In this document: in pieces, positions 39,276-47,611 of the stretch
Numbering within the stretch: position 1 is the first letter of the stretch
Layout: every line of letters begins with the position of its first letter
Source of the DNA: Stenotrophomonas rhizophila
Lineage (GTDB): Bacteria; Pseudomonadota; Gammaproteobacteria; Xanthomonadales; Xanthomonadaceae
Assembly: GCF_003751305.1 (NCBI RefSeq)
Contig: NZ_RJKV01000002.1
Location: 310,001-374,000, forward strand
DNA length: 64,000 nt
Direction of reading: 5' to 3'
The notes under the pieces: model-generated
The model's database searches: none
What the model was told of the DNA's origin: nothing
Seen by the model: the letters and a program-made list of their open reading frames with translations, nothing else
Position numbers and translations under genes: made by a program

Positions 39276-39719
39276 CGCCGGCGACTTGCGTTGGCCGCTC
39301 CATGATTTGCTCACGATCATCCACTTGCCATCGATTTTCAGCAGGGCAAGGTAGTCTTCGCCATCCCAACCAGGGTAGTCCAGCGTCAGCTTCACCTGCG
39401 CAGCGTGTGGGGTGACGTCCAGGATCCGGTAACTGCGTTTGCGCTGCGCCTCATCCGTGGCCGGCTCGCCAGTGAAGCCTTTGGCCCATTCTTCCGTGGT
39501 CTGGGTGACCATGCGGCCGGCGGCGGGTGAGTAGCCCACCACCACGCCATCTTTCCTGAGTACCTCGAATATCAGCGCCGGGTCGCCTGCCTCGAAGCCA
39601 CGCAGCATCTTCTGCATGAGCTGGTCTACGGCGTCATGGTCGCTGGTCTGTGCCAGAACGGTGGTGGGGGAGAACAGCAGCGCGGCGGAGAAGAGGGCGC
39701 AGAGCAGTGAACGTTTCAT
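39270..39719 (-). CDS. Exported NTF2-like protein, second copy
   Basis: A 149-residue protein from ATG 39719 with signal 'LLCALFSAALLFSPTTVLAQ'. It aligns throughout with the protein at 36039-36485: 'DHDAVDQLMQKML', 'DGVVVGYSPA', 'NEAQRKR/DEAQRKRSYRI' and 'LTLDYPGWDGEDYLALLKIDGKWMIVSKSWSGQ'. The matching pair flanks the PfpI, AraC and lipoprotein genes, suggesting a duplication. Its stop overlaps the end of the convergent lipoprotein gene by six bases. Confidence 0.83.
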   Translation of the reverse strand: MKRSLLCALFSAALLFSPTTVLAQTSDHDAVDQLMQKMLRGFEAGDPALIFEVLRKDGVVVGYSPAAGRMVTQTTEEWAKGFTGEPATDEAQRKRSYRILDVTPHAAQVKLTLDYPGWDGEDYLALLKIDGKWMIVSKSWSGQRKSPAS

Positions 39720-39824
39720 GGTGGACCCAGGTAGGCAGGAGCCAGCAGGCTGCCTGATCCCTGTCGAATCAAGGGCGTGCACTACGTTCCAGGACTCCGG
39801 AATTCGATTCCCGGAGTCCTCCCG

Positions 39825-42620
39825 TCAGCGCACCTCGGCAAGCACCGCGCGCACCCGCAGGGCCAGCTCCTCCAGCGTGAAAGGTTTGCCGATCAGGTGG
39901 ACGCTGGGGTCCAGTACGCCGTCGTGCTCCAGCGCATTGCGACTGTAGCCGGTGGTGAACAGCACTTTCAGATCCGGCCGTCGCTTGAGTGCCTCATCGG
40001 CCAGCTGCCGCCCGTTGACCTCGGGCATCACCACATCGGTGAACAACAGCGCGATGTCCGGATGGCTGTCGAGCAGGGCAAGCGCGGTAGCGGCACCATC
40101 GGCGGCGAGCACCGGGTAGCCCAGCTCGCTCAACGCATCAATGGAGAACTGGCGGACGCCGGGCTCGTCTTCCACGATCAGCACACGCTCGCGGCCCCCG
40201 CTCAGCGGAGCGGTACCGCTGGTTGTCGGCGAAGGCGTAGCGGCGAAGTCGGCAATGAGGCGCGGCAGATACAGGGTCACCGTCGTTCCCTGCCCGACGG
40301 CAGAGCGGATCTTTACGTGACCGGCCGACTGTTTGACGAAGCCATACACCTGCGACAGGCCAAGCCCCGTGCCTTGGCCCACCTTCTTCGTGGTGAAGAA
40401 CGGATCGAATGCCTTGGCGATCACCTCCGGCGGCATGCCACTACCGTTGTCGGTGACGGTGATCAGAACGTACTCGCCGTCGGGAACCTCGGCCGGGGCG
40501 GAGCCAGCACCCGCGGTGATCTCACCGTTGGCGGTTTCCACCGTGAGGCGCCCACCGCCAGGCAGCGCATCGCGCGCATTGACGGCCAGGTTGAGAATCA
40601 CGTTTTCCAGCTGATTGGCATCGGCGAATGTCTGCCACAAGTCGGCCGCCAGTACGGTCTGCAAGCGGATGCTGCTGCCCAGCGAATGCACCAGCAGGTC
40701 GGACATGCCCGCCACCAGCTGGTTCACATCCAGTGGAACCGGCTGTAATGGCTGCTGGCGCGAGAACGCCAGCAACCGCTGGGTGAGCTGTGCCGCCCGG
40801 GTGGCGCCATCGATGGCCATGTCGATGTAGCGCTTGGTGCGCGGGTCGTTGTCGCCTAGCCGCATCGCCAGCAGATCCAGCGGGCCGATCACGGTCGCCA
40901 GCATGTTGTTGAAGTCGTGGGCGATACCGCCGGTGAGCTGGCCGACGGCCTCCATCTTCTGACTCTGCCGAAGCGCATCTTCCACGCGGGTGCGCTCGGC
41001 GACTTCTTCGAGCACGCGGCTTTCCAGATGCTCGTTCAATTCTTTCAGGCGCGCATCGGCGATCTTGCGCGCGGTGATCTCGATCACCACCCCCACCACG
41101 CGCACGCAGCGGTCGCCCTCGAAGTGACCGCGGCCTTTGGCTGCGACCCAGCGAACGACGCCGTCCTCTTTGCCGATCGTGCGGTACTCCACGTCGTAGA
41201 GGGCACGCTGCACCGGGTCGGCTGCGGCGGCGAAGGCGGCGAGGGTCGCTTCGCGGTCGTCGGGGTGGATGCCGTCGTTGAAGTCACGCAGTGACACCGG
41301 GACATCGGGGGAGATGCCGAACATCGCCTTGGTCCGGGGCGGCCAGATCAACGCATCGCGGACCAGGTCGACATCCCAGAAGCCCATGTCACCGGCTTCG
41401 GTGGCGAAACGCAGGCGCTCCTCGCTTTTGGCCAGGGCGGCCTCGGCCGCCTCACGCACGGTCAGGTCCAGCATCGCGCCGATCATCCGCAGCGGTTCGC
41501 CGCCTTTGCCCCGCAGTACGGTCCCGCGGTCGAGCACGGAAGCGAAACTGCCATCGGCGCGGCGGAACCGGTATTCGTTGTTCCACGCGGTGCCGTCGCC
41601 CTCGATCACGGCATGGATATCCGCATCGACGCGCGCACGGTCATCGGGGTGGATATGGTCCAGCCACCACTGCGCACTGGTCTCGCTGAACGCATGGCCG
41701 AACAGGGTGGTCAGCGCCTCGTTCCAGATCACGTGGCCATCGGAGATACGCCAGTCCCAGATCGCATCGTTGGTGGCGTGGGCCGCCAGCCGGTAGCGTT
41801 CTTCCGCCTCCAGATGACGGGCTTCGGCGGCCTTGCGGTCGGTGATGTCCAGTGACGTGCCGACCAGCCCGATCACCGTGCCGTCGGCATCGCGAAGCGG
41901 CGACTTGGTCGACAACCAGTGGGCGCGCCGGCCATCGCGGAAACTCACTTCTTCTTCCAACTGCTCGGTCTGCCCACTGGCCATGACCCGTTCGTCGGTA
42001 GCCATGACGGTGGCGGCCTGCACAGGATCAGCAAGCAGCTCGGCATCGGTGCGCCCCACATACACCTCGGGCGGCAGACCGATCAGATCGGTGGTGCCGC
42101 GGTTGCCGATCAGGATCCGGCCCTGCCGGTCCTTGGCGTAGAGCACGCCGGGGGCCGCTTCGACGAAGGAACGCAACAAGGTCTGTGCCTGATCGCGTTC
42201 GGCCTCCACGCGGCGGCGTTCATCGATATCGATCAGGACGCCTGGAAACCCGACCGCATTGCCCTGGGCGTCCAGGTCGACGCGACCGATGGCCTCGATC
42301 CAGCGGTAAGCACCGTCCGGACCGCGTGTCCGGTACTGGTGGGCATAGCGCCCGCCGCGGCGGACGGCGTCGTCGATCGCCTGCGTCAGCCCCTGACGAT
42401 CGTCCGGGTGAACCACGGAGATCACCTGCTCCAGGCGCAGTTCGCTGCGGGCCAGCGCCGGGTCCAGGCCATGGGCCTGGGCGAGTGCATCGTCGACGGT
42501 GAGGCTGTCCTGGGCAACATCCCAGAACCAGGTGCCGATGATCGCGCCAGCGGCCAGCGCCAGCTTGACGCGCTCGGCATCACGTTCGCCGTGGGTACCG
42601 GTGGAGGGTGAGGAGCTCAA
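39825..42620 (-). CDS. Soluble hybrid sensor histidine kinase with four PAS domains
   Basis: A 931-residue kinase with no membrane segment. Four PAS-type domains come first (about 15-145, 145-270, 275-395, 400-525; PAS_3-like 'HPDDR' motifs and PAC ends such as 'LVGTSLDITDRKAAEARHL'). A short coiled coil follows, then HisKA with 'GQLTGGIAHDFNNMLATVIG' (phospho-His at about 568), HATPase_c ('NLAVNARDALPGGGRL', 'VTDNGSGMPP', 'GTGLGLSQVYGFV') and a C-terminal receiver ('RVLIVEDEPGVRQF', 'DIALLFTDVVMPEVNG', phospho-Asp in TD). No separate response regulator is adjacent, so it is an orphan kinase. Confidence 0.93.
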   Translation of the reverse strand: MSSSPSTGTHGERDAERVKLALAAGAIIGTWFWDVAQDSLTVDDALAQAHGLDPALARSELRLEQVISVVHPDDRQGLTQAIDDAVRRGGRYAHQYRTRGPDGAYRWIEAIGRVDLDAQGNAVGFPGVLIDIDERRRVEAERDQAQTLLRSFVEAAPGVLYAKDRQGRILIGNRGTTDLIGLPPEVYVGRTDAELLADPVQAATVMATDERVMASGQTEQLEEEVSFRDGRRAHWLSTKSPLRDADGTVIGLVGTSLDITDRKAAEARHLEAEERYRLAAHATNDAIWDWRISDGHVIWNEALTTLFGHAFSETSAQWWLDHIHPDDRARVDADIHAVIEGDGTAWNNEYRFRRADGSFASVLDRGTVLRGKGGEPLRMIGAMLDLTVREAAEAALAKSEERLRFATEAGDMGFWDVDLVRDALIWPPRTKAMFGISPDVPVSLRDFNDGIHPDDREATLAAFAAAADPVQRALYDVEYRTIGKEDGVVRWVAAKGRGHFEGDRCVRVVGVVIEITARKIADARLKELNEHLESRVLEEVAERTRVEDALRQSQKMEAVGQLTGGIAHDFNNMLATVIGPLDLLAMRLGDNDPRTKRYIDMAIDGATRAAQLTQRLLAFSRQQPLQPVPLDVNQLVAGMSDLLVHSLGSSIRLQTVLAADLWQTFADANQLENVILNLAVNARDALPGGGRLTVETANGEITAGAGSAPAEVPDGEYVLITVTDNGSGMPPEVIAKAFDPFFTTKKVGQGTGLGLSQVYGFVKQSAGHVKIRSAVGQGTTVTLYLPRLIADFAATPSPTTSGTAPLSGGRERVLIVEDEPGVRQFSIDALSELGYPVLAADGAATALALLDSHPDIALLFTDVVMPEVNGRQLADEALKRRPDLKVLFTTGYSRNALEHDGVLDPSVHLIGKPFTLEELALRVRAVLAEVR

Positions 42621-42742
42621 AGGGGACTCGCGGTGGGGAGGGCGGCATCAAGGCAGTGCAATAAGCCAACCTAGATTAGCGAAGTGCGGTACGCCTGTGG
42701 AACACCTTCTCCGCGTTGATCCGCGTCATCACCTGGCCTTCA

Positions 42743-44080
42743 TCACCGCGCGCTGCGTGCCTCGCCTGCTGCGGTGGCGCCCGGTGCTGGCGTGGGCAAC
42801 TGCTGCAACACGGCCTTGTCGATCTTCGCTGCCACGCCGACGCTGCGGCCAGCCAGATTGGCGACGTGATACTGCACCGCCACGCCCAGCACCTGCGCCG
42901 CTTCGGACAGGGACAGGCCGTAGGCCTGCGCCAGCCACTGCAGCATGCCCGAGGTGGCGATCCGCAGCGCGTCGTCGCTGGAGCCGCCTTGGCCCAGGGT
43001 CATGATCTGCGTCGGTGATTCGACACGCGGGGTGGAGATCGATGCCCGCTTCACCAGCTCGACCCGCACCACTACGTCCAGCGACGTTTCCAATGCCCAC
43101 TGCGTGGTTTCACCATCGCCCTGCAACGCGTGGCCATCCCCCAGGTACAGCAGGGCGCCGGGTTGCTGCACGGGAAGATAGACGGTGTTGCCTTCGACGA
43201 CGGCGTTGAAATCCATGTTGCCGCCGCTGTCCTGGGTATCGCCGGTGGAGAGCGGCGGATACCCGAAGCCCGGCGCGAGGGCCAGGCCACCCAGCATCGG
43301 CTTGACTGGAATCTGGACGTTCTTCAACGCACCCGAGGCCCCTTCCGGGCGGGCAAGGCCCTTGGTGCGATCCAGCGTCCAGCGCACCGGTTTGCCCAAC
43401 GCGGTGGCCTCGGCTGCGACGCGCGGGGTTTTCAGTCGGCCTACCAGGCCATCCAGGCTGTCCGCGTAATCGCGGTTGAGCTTCAGCGAGGTGAGCGTGA
43501 TGGCCAGCGTATCGCCCGGCTCTGCACCGACGATGAAGAACGGTCCCACCTGTGGATTGCCGAACAGCGCCCGGGTCACGCCATGCTCGTCGACGCCACC
43601 GGAGTCGAGCGTCCGGGTCTGTAGCGAATCGCCGGGATGGATCACCAGGACCGGTGCCCGGTCCGCGCTGAAGGTATTGGAGTAGTCCGTCGGCGTGAAC
43701 ACATGGTGTTGTGGTGCGTTGCCCGCCCGCGTGGGCACCCGCCATGCGCGGAACGCATGCGTGGCCCGTGCCGCGCGATTGTTGGTATCCGGCTGATCAC
43801 TTTCACCCTGCATGTGCGCGTCGTTGACGGTGCCGGTGAAGTGCTGGAGCTGGCCATCGCTGTCCTTCACCGTGAACCGCAGAGACCCGTCACGCAGCGT
43901 GCCTGCGATGGGGTCTCCGCCGAGCGTTCCGCCAACGCGCGCGCCCTGCACGTCCAGGTGCAGCGTCTGGTAATACGGGTTGCCCCAGAGATCGGTGGTG
44001 ACGACCCACTGCTCGGCAGCGGGTGCACTCAGCGGAAGCGCCGCCAGCAACACCAGCGACGATGGCCAGGACAGGGACAT
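42743..44080 (-). CDS. Exported acetamidase/formamidase-family protein
   Basis: A 445-residue protein from ATG 44080 with signal 'SSLVLLAALPLSAPAAEQ'. About 110 extra N-terminal residues precede a formamidase-type core: 'DRAPVLVIHPGDSLQTRTLD', 'GPFFIVGAEPGDTLAITLTSL', 'LAPGFGYPPLSTGDTQDSGGNMDFNAVVEGNTVYLPV' and 'GALLYLGDGHALQGDGE'. Most relatives are cytoplasmic amidohydrolases acting on formamide or acetamide; export is unusual. It is upstream of and co-directional with the histidine kinase gene. Confidence 0.87.
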   Translation of the reverse strand: MSLSWPSSLVLLAALPLSAPAAEQWVVTTDLWGNPYYQTLHLDVQGARVGGTLGGDPIAGTLRDGSLRFTVKDSDGQLQHFTGTVNDAHMQGESDQPDTNNRAARATHAFRAWRVPTRAGNAPQHHVFTPTDYSNTFSADRAPVLVIHPGDSLQTRTLDSGGVDEHGVTRALFGNPQVGPFFIVGAEPGDTLAITLTSLKLNRDYADSLDGLVGRLKTPRVAAEATALGKPVRWTLDRTKGLARPEGASGALKNVQIPVKPMLGGLALAPGFGYPPLSTGDTQDSGGNMDFNAVVEGNTVYLPVQQPGALLYLGDGHALQGDGETTQWALETSLDVVVRVELVKRASISTPRVESPTQIMTLGQGGSSDDALRIATSGMLQWLAQAYGLSLSEAAQVLGVAVQYHVANLAGRSVGVAAKIDKAVLQQLPTPAPGATAAGEARSAR

Positions 44081-44167
44081 GGGTGAGATCCGAGAAGGCC
44101 CGGAGGGCGTGTGCCGCAGCCTAGCGGCTCGCACCGCAGGGACCACAGTGTCTAAGGTAACCCCGCT

Positions 44168-45232
44168 TCAGGGAATCAACCTGGCCGCCCGCAGCCTGGC
44201 GAACAGCGCAAAGAAGGCATCGTCGCTGGGCTGGTAATCCAGGAACCCCATCCGGCGGCTCTTGGACATGTCCGTGATCACCTCCAGCGGGCGCCCGAGA
44301 TCGGCATCGGTGTGCCAGGGAGAGATCAGCCGGTGGATATCCGGCTCTGCCAGACCGTGCGTGGCGGCCAGTGCGGACCATGGCGCAGCATCGTTGGCCA
44401 TCTGCACCGCCAGCGGCTGCACCTCACCGCTGAACGGCACGGCCTCGATATCGAACCACGCGGCGATCCGGCCCCACATCCAGCGCCAGCGGAATACATC
44501 GCCGTTGACCACGTTGAAGGCCTGATTGGCCGCCGCCGGGGTCCGGGTGGCCCACAGCAGATGCCGTGCCAGCACGCCAGCATCGGTCATGTCGGTCACC
44601 CCTTCCCACTGCGCGCGCGAGCCCGGGAACTGGAACGGGCGCCCGGTGTGGCGGCACAGGGTGGCATGCACGGCCAGCGTGGTGCCCATGTTCATGGCAT
44701 TGCCGACCGCCGCACCGATCACCGTGTGCGGGCGATGCACGCTCCAGTGAAACCCATCGCGCGCGGCGGCGGCGAACACCTCGTCTTCCTGTGCGTAATA
44801 GAAATTGTCCACCGGCAGGCGCGGTTGTTCTTCACGGAACGGGGTCTGCGGCAGGTTGCCCTGCGCATAGGCTTCGAAGGGGCCCAGGTAGTGTTTCAGG
44901 CCGGTCACCAGCGCCACGTGCTGCACCGTGCCGGCCGGCTGCACCGCATCGAGCAGATGGCGCACCATTGCCGCATTGACGCGGATGTTCTCGGCCTCGT
45001 TGGCCTGCCGCGACCACGTGGTGATGAACACATGCGTGGGCGCCAGTCCGGAAAGCGCTTCACGTGTGGCCTGGGCATCACGCAGATCGGCCGAAACGCC
45101 GTGCGCACCCGCCGGCAGCGCATCGGGCCGACGCGCCAGGCCATGCACCTCCCAGCCTTCCTGCAGCAACTGCTGGATCAGCGCACTGCCGACGATCCCG
45201 GTGGCACCAACCACCAACGCTTTCTGCCTCAC
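44168..45232 (-). CDS. SDR oxidoreductase of the PRISE (progesterone 5-beta-reductase-like) group
   Basis: A 354-residue protein with a Rossmann start 'KALVVGATGIVGSALIQQLLQ'. It carries the group motif 'NFYYAQEDEVFAAAARDGFHWSVHRPHTVIG', close to plant progesterone 5-beta-reductase/iridoid synthase enone reductases (catalytic Tyr in YYAQED). Other group features are 'VALVTGLKHYLGPFEAYAQG' and 'AFNVVNGDVFRWRWMWGRIAAWF'. It likely reduces an activated enone with NADPH; the natural substrate is unknown. An HxlR-type regulator gene is divergent, 86 bases away. Confidence 0.87.
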   Translation of the reverse strand: MRQKALVVGATGIVGSALIQQLLQEGWEVHGLARRPDALPAGAHGVSADLRDAQATREALSGLAPTHVFITTWSRQANEAENIRVNAAMVRHLLDAVQPAGTVQHVALVTGLKHYLGPFEAYAQGNLPQTPFREEQPRLPVDNFYYAQEDEVFAAAARDGFHWSVHRPHTVIGAAVGNAMNMGTTLAVHATLCRHTGRPFQFPGSRAQWEGVTDMTDAGVLARHLLWATRTPAAANQAFNVVNGDVFRWRWMWGRIAAWFDIEAVPFSGEVQPLAVQMANDAAPWSALAATHGLAEPDIHRLISPWHTDADLGRPLEVITDMSKSRRMGFLDYQPSDDAFFALFARLRAARLIP

Positions 45233-45318
45233 GATGTCGCCTCTTTCATTGCTTTACAGGCGCACACCTTAGGATATCCAGGTACGCCTCGAAAGAAGGC
45301 ACCAAACGGTAACCACAC

Positions 45319-45699
45319 ATGAAAACCGGCAGTCCCGAAGAACACTGGCAGGAGGATTGCGCGCCCCGGCGGGTGCTGGAGCTGTTCAGCACCAAGTGGA
45401 CCTCGATGGTGCTGCACACCCTGGCCGTGCGCCACGACGGCACGGCCCGCAGCAACACCCTGCACCGCAGCCTGCCGGCCATTTCGAAGAAAATGCTGAT
45501 CCAGACCCTGCGCGACATGGAGCATGCCGGGATCGTGCTGCGCACCGAGTACCCCACCGTGCCGCCCTCGGTGGAGTACTCGCTGACCCCGCTGGGGCGG
45601 CAACTGGTGGAACCGGTCGAACTGATCTACGACTGGGCGCGCCGCAACGCCGGCGCCCTGGACGCGCTGCAGCCGCGTATGACCTCGCGCCGGCGCTGA
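45319..45699 (+). CDS. HxlR-family transcriptional regulator
   Basis: A 126-residue winged-helix protein: 'CAPRRVLELFSTKWTSMVLHTL', 'NTLHRSLPAISKKMLIQTLRDMEHAGIVLRTEYPTVPPSVEYSLTPLG'. Cys14 and the surrounding positions match HxlR regulators, several of which sense aldehydes or quinones through a Cys. It is divergent from the PRISE-type reductase gene, which it probably controls. No strong Shine-Dalgarno is visible. Confidence 0.92.
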   Translation: MKTGSPEEHWQEDCAPRRVLELFSTKWTSMVLHTLAVRHDGTARSNTLHRSLPAISKKMLIQTLRDMEHAGIVLRTEYPTVPPSVEYSLTPLGRQLVEPVELIYDWARRNAGALDALQPRMTSRRR

Positions 45700-45761
45700 G
45701 CGGGGCCGGCCAGCCGGATCGAGTAGAGTGCGGCTCCCCTCCAGCGGATCGATGCAGTGAC

Positions 45762-46781
45762 CTACGCTTCTGGCTCCTGCACGTGCTGGGTTGGTCGCTG
45801 TTCGCGCTGCACCACGTAGCTGCTGAAGCCGTTGATGAAGCCACCATGCTCCACATCGGCCACGCCCTGCACCTGGCCGATGATCCAGCCGAAGCCGTAT
45901 CGCGATGCCTTGCTGTCGGCCAGCACGGTCTTGCTCATGGCCTGCGCCAGCAACGCGGCGGGTACGAGCGTGCCGTCGCGCAGTGCCTGGTGCCAACGTG
46001 CGAGATCGTCCACCGTGCTGATGAGGCCACCCGCGCCCTGGGGCTGGGTCATGCTGATGAAGTCCGCGTTCTGCAGCACGCCCTGCGCTTTCCGATAGCC
46101 GTGGGCACGGCCCGGGATGATGGCCAGGTGGGTGTCATAGCGGGTGTGCTGCATGCCCAGCGGCTGGAAGATCGCCTGCTGCATGTACTCGGCATAGGAC
46201 TGGCCGGACAGGCGCTGGATCAGGTGGGTCAGCACGATGTAGTTGGAGTTGCTGTAGCGGAACCGCGTGCCGGAGGCGAACTCCAGTGGCAGTTCCTTGA
46301 AGTAGCCGATCAGGCCGAGTGCATCGGCCTCCTCGCGGCGCGCGGCGCGCGATGCCGGAATGCTGCTGACGTTCTTGATGCCGGAGGTATGGGTGAGCAG
46401 CTGTTGCACCGTCACCTTGCCCATGGGGCCGGCCAGTGCCGGGTCCAGTGTGTCCAGCGGGGTTTCCAGCCGCAGCTTGCCGGCCTGCACCAGCTGCATC
46501 ACGGCCACCGCGGTGAACTGCTTGGTCACCGAGGCCAGCCGCAGCGCGGCGTCCGGTCGCATCGCCACGCCATTTTCGATGTCGGCCATGCCGTAGGCCC
46601 GGCGCAGCAGGACCCGGTCGCCCTGGGTCACCAGGACCACGCCGCCCGGCTGCTGGTCCTTGAAGAAGGCGTCAGCTTCGCGGGCCAGCGCCTCGGTCCG
46701 GGCCGGGGCAGCGTTCGTTGCCGCAGCGGAGCCGGTCATCACCAGCGCCGATGCCATCAGCACAACACCCAGAATCTTCAT
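45762..46781 (-). CDS. Serine hydrolase of the class C beta-lactamase/PBP family
   Basis: A 339-residue protein with signal 'VVLMASALVMTGSAAATNAAP'. Catalytic motifs: 'LASVTKQF' with Ser84-x-x-Lys87, Tyr176 in 'FRYSNSNYIVL' and a C-terminal 'VEHGGFINGFSSY' replacing KTG. The family includes esterases, D-aminopeptidases and lactamases; no specific activity can be assigned. An AAGGAGAGG ribosome site precedes the ATG. It follows the TetR gene on the same strand, 115 bases apart. Confidence 0.9.
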   Translation of the reverse strand: MKILGVVLMASALVMTGSAAATNAAPARTEALAREADAFFKDQQPGGVVLVTQGDRVLLRRAYGMADIENGVAMRPDAALRLASVTKQFTAVAVMQLVQAGKLRLETPLDTLDPALAGPMGKVTVQQLLTHTSGIKNVSSIPASRAARREEADALGLIGYFKELPLEFASGTRFRYSNSNYIVLTHLIQRLSGQSYAEYMQQAIFQPLGMQHTRYDTHLAIIPGRAHGYRKAQGVLQNADFISMTQPQGAGGLISTVDDLARWHQALRDGTLVPAALLAQAMSKTVLADSKASRYGFGWIIGQVQGVADVEHGGFINGFSSYVVQREQRPTQHVQEPEA

Positions 46782-46896
46782 GCGTCCTCTCCTTCAGTAG
46801 ATGGGAGAAGCGTAGGGGCGGCCCTGCGAGTACATGGAGCGATATATGACCTGCGGTCAGGCTCCCGATCCAGTGGCGGCCAGACAGGATGAGCGG

Positions 46897-47505
46897 TCAG
46901 TGCGGTGAGGTGACCCGCAGCCCACGCAGCAGCAGGTCCAGCGCGGTCACACTCTGTGCCAGCCGCGCATCGCCATCGTCGCCATCGTCGCCATCGGCGA
47001 TCCAGAACGCCGCCTCGGCCAGGCTGCCGTACACCAGCGAGGCGAGGGCCTGCGGGTTGGCCTCGGCGACCACGCCCTGATCGATCAGGCAGGCGAGCAG
47101 GCGCTGCATGGAATCGATGCAGTGGCGCTGCGATTCCGGCGAGGCACCGCCGAGCACCGCGCGCGCGTCGCGCAGGACAATGCGCTGGATGGTCGGCTCC
47201 AGCGCCATCTCCAGATACCCGATGCAGCGCAGGCGAAAGCCCGCCCACGGGTCTTCGGCGGCGTCGGAGATGGCCTTGAGGCGGTCGTCCATCTCGGCGT
47301 CGATCTGATCGACGACGGCCGCGAGCAGGCCCTGCTTGTCGCCGAAGTGGTGATACAGCGCGCCACGGGTGAGCCCGGCCTGCGCGGTGAGATCGTCCAT
47401 GGAGGTCTCGGCGTAGCCACGCGCGCTGAAGACCGCGCGGGCGGTGGCCAGCAGCGTGGCACGGGTCTGCTCCATGTCGGCACGGGTGCGGCGAACCATC
47501 ATCAT
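46897..47505 (-). CDS. TetR-family repressor
   Basis: About 200 residues; three adjacent ATG codons make the exact start uncertain. N-terminal helix-turn-helix: 'RATLLATARAVFSARGYAETSMDDLTAQAGLTRGALYHHFGDKQGLLAAVV', followed by a helical ligand domain. A low-complexity 'DGDDGDDGD' run occurs near residue 177. It is divergent from an MFS exporter gene, and the spacer carries two copies of a 17-bp near-palindromic site, so it probably represses the exporter and itself. Confidence 0.95.
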   Translation of the reverse strand: MMMVRRTRADMEQTRATLLATARAVFSARGYAETSMDDLTAQAGLTRGALYHHFGDKQGLLAAVVDQIDAEMDDRLKAISDAAEDPWAGFRLRCIGYLEMALEPTIQRIVLRDARAVLGGASPESQRHCIDSMQRLLACLIDQGVVAEANPQALASLVYGSLAEAAFWIADGDDGDDGDARLAQSVTALDLLLRGLRVTSPH

Positions 47506-47531
47506 CTCCTTGCATACGGGACGGATGATTG

Positions 47532-47582
47532 TTTACATCCGGTGCGTATGTATATAGGATTTTAAACATACGATGTGTATGT
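47532..47582. promoter_or_regulatory. Double TetR operator and promoter between TetR and MFS genes
   Basis: ACATCCGGTGCGTATGT (47535-47551) and ACATACGATGTGTATGT (47566-47582) match at 14 of 17 bases and start 31 bases apart, three helical turns. The second copy contains the palindrome CATAC-N5-GTATG. A promoter for the MFS gene, TTTACA (47532-47537), 17 bases, TAGGAT (47555-47560), is covered by the first copy and followed by the second. Confidence 0.7.
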
Positions 47583-47611
47583 AAGTGGCGCAAAAGGCAG
47601 TGCAGAGAACC

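Noticed and set aside
45762..46781. A true class C beta-lactamase resistance gene
   Set aside because: SxxK and YxN are present, but KTG is replaced by HGG and the overall pattern is that of generic serine hydrolases/esterases.
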